A DNA stretch of 64,000 bases from Marinimicrobium sp. C6131 (GTDB lineage Bacteria; Pseudomonadota; Gammaproteobacteria; Pseudomonadales; Cellvibrionaceae): the NCBI RefSeq assembly GCF_026153455.1, contig NZ_CP110629.1, positions 2,108,001 to 2,172,000 of the forward strand, read 5' to 3'. Positions 9,463 to 18,662 of the stretch are shown piece by piece. Below the pieces are notes generated by a model. It was not told the origin of the DNA. It was given only the letters and a program-made list of their open reading frames with translations, and did no database searches. The position numbers and the translations under genes are program-made. How positions within the stretch are numbered: the first letter of the stretch is position 1; every line of letters starts with the position of its first letter.

Positions 9463-9801
9463 ATGAATATACAGTTGTCCGGTCACCACGTGGATATCAC
9501 CGACGGCATCCGCGAGGCCGTTGATAGCCGCTTCAAGAAGATCCAGAACCACTACCCCGACCTTGGAGACCTCTCCATGGCCCTGACCGTCGAACGGCAT
9601 GCCCAGGCCGTCGAGGTTACCACCCAATTCAAAGGCGCCCAGGTGGCCGTACACGCCGAATCCCAGGACCTTTATGCCGCCATTGCCGATTCTGCCAAGA
9701 AGCTGGATGCCGCGCTGGCCAAGCGTAAGGGCACCACTCAATCCCACCGGCACGAGAAGCCGGAGCTTGTTCCCGAAGCGGATGTCGACAACGGCAGCTA
9801 G
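9463..9801 (+). CDS. hpf: Ribosome hibernation-promoting factor, short form
   Basis: A 112-residue HPF/YfiA-family protein that binds the 30S subunit in stationary phase and supports 100S dimer formation. The ATG is preceded by GGAG. The sequence begins MNIQLSGHHVDIT and follows the family through AVHAESQDLYAAID-like helix segments; length fits the short gammaproteobacterial form. It usually lies in the rpoN operon, but here it stands alone between the tRNA-Met terminator and the end of a GH97 gene. The 177-base leader (9286-9462) contains no gene. Confidence 0.92.
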   Translation: MNIQLSGHHVDITDGIREAVDSRFKKIQNHYPDLGDLSMALTVERHAQAVEVTTQFKGAQVAVHAESQDLYAAIADSAKKLDAALAKRKGTTQSHRHEKPELVPEADVDNGS

Positions 9802-9936
9802 CCATTCTATCGTCAATCAAGCCAGTGCTCTTGACCGAGTCCCGTCAAGCTTGGCGGGAAGGCGCGGACGTCCACGCCTCACTGGCCAACCTCCGGCGGG
9901 AGGCGTAGCGCTCTAAATGGCCTGGAAATGCTCCCC

Positions 9937-11964
9937 CTATAACGCAACGAAACGTATCGCTGTTCCCCCTCCCGGCGCCAACTCGATATCCAGACGATCC
10001 GTTGAGCGGACTGTCATCGTGCGGATATTGTAGTCTTCCGGATTGTCTCGCCAGTGCGCGTTTTTCCCATCCTCGTAAATTTCGGCCCTATACGTCGTCC
10101 CGACATCCAGGAAGTCCAACGCCACAGTTAACGAACGGGCGTTTTCATCCGTAATCGCACCAAGGTACCAGTCATCACTCTGCCTGTCCTTTCTGGCGAT
10201 GGTGACATAATCGCCAATAACACCATTAATCCCTCGGGTGTGCTCCCAGTCGGTGGCGACATCCTCGACAAACTGAAAAGCGGGGTGGCCCTCATAGTTT
10301 TCCGGAAGGTCCGGAACCATCTGAAGGGGGCTATAGATAACGACATACAACGCCAACTGTTTGGCCAGCGTGGTCGGAACGCGGTTATGAGGGCGATGCT
10401 CACGGTAGTCGAAGTTGAAAATTCCGGCATTGTAATCAAACGGGCCGGCCTGGAGCCGGGTAAAGGGGACAATAGTCGTATGGTCGGGGAGATTACCCGT
10501 ATCCGGGCTGCCACCATTATATTCCATACCCCTTGCCCCCTCACGGGTCATCATATTCGGGTAGGTTCTGCGCAAGCCGGTATCTTTGATCGGTTCATGG
10601 GCATTGATGGTGATGCGGTGCCGGGCTGCGGTTTCCGCGACATTCTGAAAGTGTCGGACCATATACTGGCCATGGTGCCATTGATTGCCATCCAACCGGG
10701 TACCCACATAGCCGGTTTTGACGTTTTTGACTCCCAGGCGCTCATAAAACCTAAAGGCCTCTTCCATCTGAGCTTCGTAGTGCTGGATACCCGCGGCCGT
10801 TTCATGATGACCCACCAAGCGGACGCCCTTGCGCTTGCCATAGTTTACGACCTCGTTGATATCAAAGCCCTCGACCGCCCGGGTAAAGTCAAAGGTCGGA
10901 GCGCGTTGCCACCATTCACCCTCCCAACCGGTGTTCCAGCCCTCGACCAAAACGCCGTCTATTCCGTGTTCGGCGGCAAAATCAATGTAGTCTTTCGCCC
11001 GCTCGGTCGTCGCCCCCTGCTTATCCCCGGGACTCCAGTCTTTGAGACCGATATGCATCTCCCACCAGATCCCCATGTATTTTCCCGGTTCTACCCAACT
11101 GACATCACCCAACTTATTGGGTTCGTTGAGGTTCAGTATCAGGTTGGAGCTGAACAGGTCCGAAGGTTGCTCCGCGATCTGCAGAGTTCTCCATGGAGTT
11201 TTCAGCGGCGTTTGAGCAACGACACGGACGCCGTTCGCCCAAGGAACCAGATCGGATACCAGGGTTTTGCTATTGTCAGACTCCATGCGCAGCGTCATGG
11301 AGGCGTAGTCCACCAGCGCCGCTTCATGGACCACGATCGTTATTTCGTCTCCCTGCAGTGTTAGCGGTGTATGGACGACGTCCAGAGAACTCAGAGCTGA
11401 CCGGGCGTATTGATACTCGTACCGCTGGTCCCGGTAGGCGGGAATCCACCAGGCGTGATAGTTCTCAGCGAAGACAAACTCCGTTCTTTCGTCAATAATT
11501 TCGAACTGGGTTAACCCGGGTTGATCGGGGATTTCGTACCGAAATCCGACTCCATCGTCATAAACCCGGAAAACCACCGCCATCTCTCGTTCGGGGTCCG
11601 CCGTTTCGCGAACCTTATAGCGCAGCTCGGTAAAATGATCGGCGATGTGCTTCCTTTCTCCCCACGGCAGGGTCCAGGCGGTGTCTACTTCACGAACGCT
11701 GGTTTCGACATGGGTGAACGGACCCATCAGAGCGGGTTCGTCTTTGAAGACAAATCCCAGGGACGACGGCATGATCACCGGCCGATCTCTGTAGCTGATA
11801 CGATACTGCAGCCTGCCTTCCGTTAAACGTACCTCTGCTGCAATGTTGCCGTTCGGCGACGTGCTGAGCGTCCAGGAGGATGACTGTTCGCCATTGTCCG
11901 CGAGTGTGTTCAGGGAAACAATCAGGGCAAGCAGTGCCCACAGTCTAGGGTTGTATGTATTCAT
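9937..11964 (-). CDS. GH97 alpha-glucosidase, SusB-like inverting type
   Basis: A 675-residue secreted enzyme, probably periplasmic, that hydrolyses alpha-glucosidic bonds; the signal peptide ends near LNTLA (residue 22). It has the GH97 N-terminal beta-super-sandwich (about 28-275) and the (beta/alpha)8 barrel. Counting residues, Glu388 (GHHETAAG), Glu457 (INAHEP) and Glu481 (ARGMEYN) are spaced 69 and 24 apart, the same as Glu439, Glu508 and Glu532 of Bacteroides SusB, so the inverting machinery is complete and the retaining subgroup is unlikely. It follows the halogenase-like gene at 12125-13609 after 160 bases. In a fructan/sucrose locus it could release glucose from sucrose or from glucose-capped fructo-oligosaccharides; the substrate is inference. 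Confidence 0.92.
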   Translation of the reverse strand: MNTYNPRLWALLALIVSLNTLADNGEQSSSWTLSTSPNGNIAAEVRLTEGRLQYRISYRDRPVIMPSSLGFVFKDEPALMGPFTHVETSVREVDTAWTLPWGERKHIADHFTELRYKVRETADPEREMAVVFRVYDDGVGFRYEIPDQPGLTQFEIIDERTEFVFAENYHAWWIPAYRDQRYEYQYARSALSSLDVVHTPLTLQGDEITIVVHEAALVDYASMTLRMESDNSKTLVSDLVPWANGVRVVAQTPLKTPWRTLQIAEQPSDLFSSNLILNLNEPNKLGDVSWVEPGKYMGIWWEMHIGLKDWSPGDKQGATTERAKDYIDFAAEHGIDGVLVEGWNTGWEGEWWQRAPTFDFTRAVEGFDINEVVNYGKRKGVRLVGHHETAAGIQHYEAQMEEAFRFYERLGVKNVKTGYVGTRLDGNQWHHGQYMVRHFQNVAETAARHRITINAHEPIKDTGLRRTYPNMMTREGARGMEYNGGSPDTGNLPDHTTIVPFTRLQAGPFDYNAGIFNFDYREHRPHNRVPTTLAKQLALYVVIYSPLQMVPDLPENYEGHPAFQFVEDVATDWEHTRGINGVIGDYVTIARKDRQSDDWYLGAITDENARSLTVALDFLDVGTTYRAEIYEDGKNAHWRDNPEDYNIRTMTVRSTDRLDIELAPGGGTAIRFVAL

Positions 11965-12124
11965 AGTGATGATCTCATTAACGCAGGTAACTCACTGACA
12001 ACCGCATTTCTCCAACCTTATCGTTGCCAGTTGAGAGCCATTGAACCAAGTGGGGCAGGCTTATTGAACACCCGTATTTATTGGATTTATCCGCATCAAA
12101 CTGAAGCTTGAGAGCAGAATTCTG

Positions 12125-13609
12125 TCATCCGGAAAGATAGCTCTTGAGAAACGCCTCGTGCGACTTCAACTGGCGCAGCGGCTGACACTTCGCCTTCCGA
12201 AGCTTTGCCATGGTCTCCAAAAACTCATCCTTGCTCATCTTGTCCGCCAGAGGATGATATGACTGAACACCGACTCCCTGCCCCATCATCACCTGCAGCC
12301 AGGATGAGTCACGAAAAATATCAAGCGCATCCTGTTGAATGACGCCTGTCTCCCGGTAGAGCCGCATCTTATCCCTGAGCCGATCGGGGATATTCAGGTT
12401 CCGCATATCGACCCAAAAACGGCTGTCGTTTCGTTCGTTTAGAAAATAGTGAAGTACAATAAAATCTCTGACGGTCTCATATTCTTCCTTCGACTCACGG
12501 TTGAAGTTGTCCACCAGAATCGGCGAAATTTCCTCATGGGGAAACAGCTTGAACAAGCGAACCACCGCCGACTGGATAAGATGGATACTGGTAGACTCAA
12601 GAGGCTCGAGAAAACCGCTTGACAGGCCAACCGCAATAACATTCTTTGCCCACTGCTGAGAAAGCCGGCCTGTCTGAAATTTTATGACCCTTGGGTCGGT
12701 AATACATTTACCGGGCAGGTTCTGCATAAGATTATGAGACGCTTCGTCATCGGAAATGTAGTGGTCGCTGTACACCATCCCATTTCCCACCCGCTCAGCA
12801 AGCGGTATTTGCCACTGCCAGCCAGCGGAATGCGCAATGCTTCTCGTATAGGGAACCAGATCCCCTTCTCGCTCCGTCTGCACGGCAACCGCACTGTTCG
12901 CCGGCAATAAATCCGACCAGTCTTCATAGGAAACACCCAATGCCTTCTGGATCAGCAACCCCCGGATTCCTGTGCAATCAATAAAGAGGTCGCCTTTGAC
13001 AACCTTGCCACTTTCCAGGTGAAGAGCTTCAATATAACCCGAATCCGGATCTCTGGAGACATGATTGATAACGCCCTCGGTCCGAATCACGCCCGCCTTC
13101 TCAGAAACTTTCCTGAGATACTGTCCGTAGAGATTGGAGTCAAAGTGATACGCATAGGGAACCTCATAGACCGGGTTCTGTGTTGGCAGCTTATTGAAAC
13201 CATTCCTTTCACAAAACAGGTAGTTCAGATCGTAGTCCCATAAACTGTGGTCATCACCGAGCGATCTGGCGCGCTCCCAGAAATGATTAAAGCTGCAAAA
13301 CCCCATCTGCGCCCCCGGGGCACCAAATGTATGGAAGTAGCTTTCGCCCTGTACGCGCCAGTTCTCAAACTTGATGGCCAGTTTTATTGAACTGTTGGTC
13401 TCGCGCATAAATTCGCGCTCATCCAACCCCAGAACATTATTGAAGTTTCTGATCGGCGGAATGGTGGCCTCACCCACCCCGATTATCCCAATCTGTTCTG
13501 ATTCCACCAACTCGACAGAAACCGACGACGGCAGCAACCTGACTGCCATCGCCGCTGTCATCCAGCCAGCCGTCCCTCCACCAGCGATAACCAATTTCCG
13601 GATTGCCAT
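12125..13609 (-). CDS. Flavin-dependent tryptophan halogenase family protein
   Basis: A 494-residue FAD-binding protein of the PrnA/tryptophan 7-halogenase family. The N-terminus has the dinucleotide fold GGGTAGW (residues 10-16), the halogenase WxWxIP motif appears as WQWQIP (264-269), the conserved lysine is Lys76 (SSIKLAI; Lys79 in PrnA) and the EPLEST segment holding the partner Glu is at about 335-340. All recognisable halogenase residues are present, so it may be active. The real substrate is unknown: members of this family encoded next to TonB-dependent receptors in carbohydrate loci have no settled function. It follows the TonB receptor gene at 13736-16681, with a terminator-like hairpin between them, and is about as long as its paralogue at 17131-18633. 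Confidence 0.88.
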   Translation of the reverse strand: MAIRKLVIAGGGTAGWMTAAMAVRLLPSSVSVELVESEQIGIIGVGEATIPPIRNFNNVLGLDEREFMRETNSSIKLAIKFENWRVQGESYFHTFGAPGAQMGFCSFNHFWERARSLGDDHSLWDYDLNYLFCERNGFNKLPTQNPVYEVPYAYHFDSNLYGQYLRKVSEKAGVIRTEGVINHVSRDPDSGYIEALHLESGKVVKGDLFIDCTGIRGLLIQKALGVSYEDWSDLLPANSAVAVQTEREGDLVPYTRSIAHSAGWQWQIPLAERVGNGMVYSDHYISDDEASHNLMQNLPGKCITDPRVIKFQTGRLSQQWAKNVIAVGLSSGFLEPLESTSIHLIQSAVVRLFKLFPHEEISPILVDNFNRESKEEYETVRDFIVLHYFLNERNDSRFWVDMRNLNIPDRLRDKMRLYRETGVIQQDALDIFRDSSWLQVMMGQGVGVQSYHPLADKMSKDEFLETMAKLRKAKCQPLRQLKSHEAFLKSYLSG

Positions 13610-13676
13610 TTAGCCTGCCTTTAGCCGCCAAGCGGCTTGAGTTAACGCACCCTTTCCGATGTCCGGGCCTCTCACA

Positions 13677-13699
13677 GAAAAGCCCACCGAGGTGGGCTT
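13677..13699 (-). terminator. Terminator-like hairpin after the TonB receptor gene
   Basis: On the minus strand a perfect 9-bp stem (AAGCCCACC/GGTGGGCTT, 2-nt loop) runs into TTTTCT. It lies between the receptor stop and the halogenase start, so it could end the receptor transcript or act as a partial attenuator that gives more receptor than halogenase. Confidence 0.65.
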
Positions 13700-13735
13700 G
13701 GAATCAAAAACTCACTATTGAGCATTTATCGATAA

Positions 13736-16681
13736 TCAATAGAGCGAGTAATTGAGGTTCAACATGTAAACGGGACCAAAGTCACGTGACAGGTTCACGA
13801 TGCCGTTCTCATCTACGGATTCATCCCCCTGATCCGTCAGGTTGGTACCCTGTAGAGACACTCTCAGCCCGTCCAGGGCAGACACTCCGGAACCGGCGAA
13901 GTCATAGCTGATTTGAGCATCAACAATGGAAACCGCATTACGAGTCACGGTTTCAATCTTGTTGGATCCACCACGCTGATAGGTTTCATAGTCTCCACGT
14001 TTGGTCCCCGCTACCCGGAACTCAAACCCTCCCACTTCATAGAATACCGTAAGAGAGTATGACTCATCCGACTGCCCCGTAATGGATGCACCATTATCAA
14101 AACCACCATCCAGGATCGTTGCGGAACCGGCGATACCAAACCCTTCCAGTGCTGGGCTCAGCTCACGGAGTGGTACGTTTGCGGTAAACTCGAAACCATC
14201 AAGGCTGCCCTCAAGGCCGTCCTCATAGGACGCGAAATCCCCCAAAGCCTCTCCTTCGTGGAATGGAATGATTTCAGAACCCTGGGGATAGAATCGGCCG
14301 TTGATTGTCTGCCCCCCCGGGGTGGTCACCGTGCGATCATGGAATCCCGGGATGTAGTAATTGGCTCCGTCATTGGTTACATCATTTGAAAAATCTATCG
14401 TTTGCCCGCTATTGTCCGTCCAATTTACAAGATCCTTGTAAAAATAGGTCAACGCAAAATAGCCATCATCCGAGAAGTACCTTTCATACGAAAGGTCAAA
14501 GTTGTTTGACTCCAGGGGTCTCAGCTCGGGGTTACCTTGCGACTTCGACCAGGGCGATCCGGTATCGATGCCGTTCACCATGTATTCCTCGATGAGGTCG
14601 ATATTCTGGTCAAACTTGACGAAACCGGATGCTTTCATAAAATCGATTCGTGACCGACTTATGGTTTTGGACGCGGCCAAACGAAGGATATCTGAGTGCG
14701 TAACCGCCAGGTTGAAATTCAAACTCGGCAGTACATTCGTGTAACTGGCACCACCCTGGACTTCACAGGCGGAATCCACAACTGGGTCATAGGGAGTGGA
14801 TCCGTCAGCCAGGCACGTCGTCAGGGTCTCATCAACGATGCCGATATACCCCGACGAGCTCTGGTCGGTGTCGATAACCTGTACACCGACGTTGCCATAG
14901 GCCTCCATTCCGGCAAGATCAGTTTCAAAGTCCGCCTTGACGAAGAGAGTGGTTACCTCCTCCTCAACGATGAAGGTATCCCCCAGACGGTCAGGCTCGA
15001 GATAGTCCGCAGGCGTCAGGAAATAGGTTCCATCGCGATATGGCGTAAAACCATCATAGGCAATCACTTCTCCCAACCCCGCCCATGTCAGATCTGCCAG
15101 TCCGTAGCGGTACGATTCGGGAACAACATCATCCACCGGCCCACTACCGTCGCCAAACGGGTAGGTATCGGCGGTCGCAAAGTCACCATGGTTATCTTTG
15201 CGCTTCATCCTGTCGCTATACGCGATACCCGCAGTGATCTGGCTGAAAATGCTCCAGTCAACATCCCCATCCAACTGGAACTTGAACGTATCCAGCTCTT
15301 CGGCAAAGTCGGCGTGATTCCAGAACCCATCCTGGGCATCCAGAAAGGTGTAGGGATTTCCGTCCGCGCGCAGCACGTTGGAATCAAAGGTATCGGCCAC
15401 CGCGGCCATACCACCACCCCACTGCTGGGGGCCTGTCAGCTTGATTGCATCCCAGTCACTGAAGTCCATTCCGGAAATACTCGTGAAAGTGACCCCATCG
15501 GGAGACATCTGGAATTCCCGAGAACCCAGATCATCAGACGTCAACGAGCCACTGCGGCCCAAACCGGAGTATGATTCAGCGCGTTCATACAACTTCTCTG
15601 ATTCGGAATGGGCAATATCAACCGTTGCCGACCAGTTGTCTGTCAGGGCGAAAGTGGCGTTCACGCCGTAGGTATCCAATTCACCCACGATATTCTCCGG
15701 ATCGGTACGGAGCACGGGGTTGGCACCGATCTGTGTACCGGACACATTGAGTCCACTACCTGACAGGGACGAGGGGTCGGCGGAAAAGGGTTCAATGAAA
15801 CCCCGTATGATGCCGGCATCCTCAAAGTCAATGCTGAGATAGTCGACAACAATATCCAGACTTTCATTGGGCGAGAACTGGACAATAGTCGAGATGGTTT
15901 CCCGGGCCAGCTCTTTGGAAATGGCCTGCGTATCTAGACCGGAAGGCAGGAAATTGCCGTCGCCGTCATCGTTATATCCCCAGACACCATACTTTCGCTG
16001 GTTGGTGGGCGATTCCGTATCTGCGTAAGTAAAAGCCACACCGAGGGTATCATCGGCAAACTGATCGACAATCGACATTGCATAACGATGCCCCTGATCA
16101 TCAAACTCAGGGTTGTCGGACTCACGACCGGTTTGTTCCAGGGTGTAGTTGAGAGTGAACGTTTCGTCCGCGTCCAGAGGGCGAACGGTCTGTAAGTCGA
16201 CGGTACCCCCAATACCCTGGGTGATGAGTTCCGCGTCGGCAGACTTATAGACAACCGCTCCAGTCATTATCTCAGAGGGATAGAGGTCATATTCCACCCC
16301 CCTGTTATCGCCAATACCAATGAGCTCACGACCATTGAGTGTCGTGCCGGTGAAGTCCTCTTTGAAACCCCGCACGGAAATACCGGAGGTTCTACCACCG
16401 GATCGCTCACCGGCCAGGCCGGGCAGCCGGGCAAGGGACTCAGCAATGGAAGAGTCAGGTAATTTACCGATATCTTCCGCGGAAAGCGCCTCTACAACAG
16501 AGCTACTTTCCATCTTGACGGCCTGAGCCTGCATCAGTGCTGCGCGAATACCGGTGACTACCACTTCCTCCATCGGTTGCGCCTGCGCGGTGTCATCCTG
16601 AGCATAGGCTCCACTTGCTGCGGACGTTGCCGCGACAGTCAGAGCCAACAAGGACTTTTTAAACTGAGGTGTGTTCTTCAT
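13736..16681 (-). CDS. TonB-dependent receptor, Caulobacter type
   Basis: A 981-residue outer-membrane active transporter. A signal peptide ending AYAQ (residue 28) is followed by a TonB-box-like EEVVVTG, the plug domain (about 50-190: SIAESLARLPG, ISVRGFKEDF, GTVDL) and a large beta-barrel ending in LNLNYSLY with terminal aromatic. The plug signatures match the Caulobacter-type group (TIGR01782-like), often found in carbohydrate loci beside tryptophan-halogenase-like genes, as here on both sides. It is the likely first gene of a unit running into the halogenase and GH97 genes. Its promoter should lie in the AT-rich 450 bases upstream, which hold copy 2 of the shared motif. Substrate is probably a fructo- or gluco-oligosaccharide, by context only. 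Confidence 0.93.
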   Translation of the reverse strand: MKNTPQFKKSLLALTVAATSAASGAYAQDDTAQAQPMEEVVVTGIRAALMQAQAVKMESSSVVEALSAEDIGKLPDSSIAESLARLPGLAGERSGGRTSGISVRGFKEDFTGTTLNGRELIGIGDNRGVEYDLYPSEIMTGAVVYKSADAELITQGIGGTVDLQTVRPLDADETFTLNYTLEQTGRESDNPEFDDQGHRYAMSIVDQFADDTLGVAFTYADTESPTNQRKYGVWGYNDDGDGNFLPSGLDTQAISKELARETISTIVQFSPNESLDIVVDYLSIDFEDAGIIRGFIEPFSADPSSLSGSGLNVSGTQIGANPVLRTDPENIVGELDTYGVNATFALTDNWSATVDIAHSESEKLYERAESYSGLGRSGSLTSDDLGSREFQMSPDGVTFTSISGMDFSDWDAIKLTGPQQWGGGMAAVADTFDSNVLRADGNPYTFLDAQDGFWNHADFAEELDTFKFQLDGDVDWSIFSQITAGIAYSDRMKRKDNHGDFATADTYPFGDGSGPVDDVVPESYRYGLADLTWAGLGEVIAYDGFTPYRDGTYFLTPADYLEPDRLGDTFIVEEEVTTLFVKADFETDLAGMEAYGNVGVQVIDTDQSSSGYIGIVDETLTTCLADGSTPYDPVVDSACEVQGGASYTNVLPSLNFNLAVTHSDILRLAASKTISRSRIDFMKASGFVKFDQNIDLIEEYMVNGIDTGSPWSKSQGNPELRPLESNNFDLSYERYFSDDGYFALTYFYKDLVNWTDNSGQTIDFSNDVTNDGANYYIPGFHDRTVTTPGGQTINGRFYPQGSEIIPFHEGEALGDFASYEDGLEGSLDGFEFTANVPLRELSPALEGFGIAGSATILDGGFDNGASITGQSDESYSLTVFYEVGGFEFRVAGTKRGDYETYQRGGSNKIETVTRNAVSIVDAQISYDFAGSGVSALDGLRVSLQGTNLTDQGDESVDENGIVNLSRDFGPVYMLNLNYSLY

Positions 16682-17130
16682 CTAAAGACTCTCCATTAAG
16701 GACTTATTTATTATCGTCTCGCCCGCCGAACAACCAGGCAGACAGTAAGGGCAACACTCTGGAGGTGACCGATTAATCCTCCAGATTGGTTAAGTATTAC
16801 CCTATTGCGAAATCTACCTAACCTTGAGCTTTACATCAACACATTTAATTAATAAACAATGAAGTCCTCTTTACAAGACAAATTATTATATAAAACTATA
16901 TATGACATAAGCGAGTAAAACAGACCTAAAAGAACGAATAATATGCCATAAATAAATTATAAAGTACCGAGACTGCGGCTCAACAAAAGCAGAACCAATC
17001 ACTTATCTTATAGTGAAAAGCACCATTTATTATAATTTATTTACTGTGGTTTAAATAAATAACCAACACCGAGAGCGCACAACCCGACTCCATTTCCGTG
17101 AGAAGCCAAAGCCAATCGCCAAGGAGTCTT
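16682..17130. other. AT-rich promoter region of the TonB receptor gene
   Basis: About 450 bases without a gene. The sequence is markedly AT-rich compared with the flanking coding DNA and includes the motif at 16836-16859. No clear terminator for the upstream halogenase gene is seen here. Confidence 0.6.
16836..16859. promoter_or_regulatory. AT-rich candidate operator, copy 2 (upstream of TonB receptor)
   Basis: Starts TCAACACATTTAATTAATAA and matches the stretch at 23142-23165 at 21 of 24 positions. Both lie upstream of TonB receptor genes on the same strand, 155 and 312 bases from the start codons. Confidence 0.45.
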
Positions 17131-18633
17131 CTAACCGTCAGAGCAATAGGTCGCAATAAATGCCTGATGCTCAGGCAATTGATCTGCCGCCGCCGTAACG
17201 GCGGCACGTAATTTTGCCAGCCAGGCGGCACCATCCACCGTTCTGAACGCCAATAGCGGATCCACACGTTTTGGCCAGTGGTTCTGACCGATATGAACCG
17301 CCAGCCAACTATCTGGACCGAAAAGGTCAGCCCCGTCCGCTATCAGCCGGCCGTACGCGCCAAAATGGTAAAGCTTGTTTTTCAGTGGCATCGGCACCGA
17401 CATATCTCGACACTCTCGCCACAATGGAGCATCGTCCCGCTCTGTGAGTTTATAGTGCAGAATCAGAAAGTCTCTTATTCGCTCGAATTCATTGATGGTG
17501 ATGCGGTTGTACTCGTCGATCAGCGCGGAGTCAAAATCCCGGTCCGGGAAGAAACCGAGCAACCGGGATATCGCCGCCTGCACAAGATGTAGACTGGTGG
17601 ACTCCAGCGGCTCCATAAAGCCGCTGGAAAGGCCAACCGCAACGACATTTTTTTCCCAGAATTTTTCCCGCCGTCCAGTGGTGAACCGCAGCGCTTTGGG
17701 CTCTGCCAGCGGTTTGCCATCGAGATGTGCCACCAACGTTGCCGCAGCCTCATCGTCGCTGATATGGCGACTGCAATATACATAGCCGTTACCGGTCCGA
17801 TGCTGCAGTGGGATACGCCATTGCCAACCGGCCGCGTGTGCCGTTGAGCGCGTATAGGGCGTCAGCTCACCCGGAGCACTCGGGACGGTTACCGCTCGAT
17901 CGCAGGGCAACCAACCGCTCCAATCCCGGTACCCGACCTTCATCGCCTCACCAATCAGCAAGGCCCTAAATCCCGAGCAATCGATAAACAGGTCACCTTC
18001 AATTCGCTCGCCACTGGCCATTTGCACCGACTCCACAAAGCCACTATCAGAATTCAAGTGCACATCGGTAACGGTGCCTTCACGGCGCTCTACGCCTTTG
18101 GCTTCAGAGTATTCACGCAAAAGAGCCGCGTAGAGACCAGCATCGAAATGGTAGGCGTAATCATAAGTGGAGAGCACATTGCGGGGATCTTGCACCGGAG
18201 GTGCGAATCGATTGCGGCAGGCCGCAGCCCAGGCCATGCTGTGTTCGTGCAGCATGCTGGTCTCCCCATTCTCACGCGCCTTGAGCCAATGGTGGTGCAG
18301 CGAGACGGTATCAAAATTCCGACCGTGGGGACCGAAAGGATGGAAGTAGCTGTGCCCCTGACGCGCCCAGTCGACGAACTGAATGCCCAGCTTGAAGGTA
18401 CCTTTCGTGCGCCGCAGAAACTCCCGCTCATCCAATCCGAGGACCCGATTGAACAGCCTTATTGGAGGAATCGTGGCTTCTCCCACCCCGACCGTACCAA
18501 TCGCATCGGATTCCACCAGAGTGATGGCACACTGCCCTTGCGTCGCATTGGCGAGTGCAGCGGCCGACATCCACCCGGCACTTCCACCCCCCACAACCAC
18601 AATCCGGCGAAGTCGACGATCATCGTTATTCAT
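17131..18633 (-). CDS. Flavin-dependent tryptophan halogenase family protein, second copy
   Basis: A 500-residue relative of the protein at 12125-13609, with GGGSAGW at the N-terminus, the catalytic-lysine segment GTFKLGIQF, WQWRIP in the halogenase WxWxIP position and the GFMEPLEST segment. It therefore keeps the residues expected for FAD-dependent halogenation, though the native substrate is unknown. It starts 29 bases after the TPR/2OG-oxygenase-like gene, so the two are almost certainly cotranscribed, probably together with the TonB receptor at 20317-22830. The pairing receptor + halogenase occurs twice in this window. Confidence 0.88.
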   Translation of the reverse strand: MNNDDRRLRRIVVVGGGSAGWMSAAALANATQGQCAITLVESDAIGTVGVGEATIPPIRLFNRVLGLDEREFLRRTKGTFKLGIQFVDWARQGHSYFHPFGPHGRNFDTVSLHHHWLKARENGETSMLHEHSMAWAAACRNRFAPPVQDPRNVLSTYDYAYHFDAGLYAALLREYSEAKGVERREGTVTDVHLNSDSGFVESVQMASGERIEGDLFIDCSGFRALLIGEAMKVGYRDWSGWLPCDRAVTVPSAPGELTPYTRSTAHAAGWQWRIPLQHRTGNGYVYCSRHISDDEAAATLVAHLDGKPLAEPKALRFTTGRREKFWEKNVVAVGLSSGFMEPLESTSLHLVQAAISRLLGFFPDRDFDSALIDEYNRITINEFERIRDFLILHYKLTERDDAPLWRECRDMSVPMPLKNKLYHFGAYGRLIADGADLFGPDSWLAVHIGQNHWPKRVDPLLAFRTVDGAAWLAKLRAAVTAAADQLPEHQAFIATYCSDG

Positions 18634-18662
18634 TCACTTTCATCCTGTCATCTCCGGCAGCT

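Noticed and set aside
9845..9915. Short imperfect palindromes (CCCGTCAAGCTTGGCGGG and neighbours) after hpf, considered as a third copy of the dispersed repeat
   Set aside because: Lacks the conserved loop blocks and long stem of copies A and B; at most a weak terminator.
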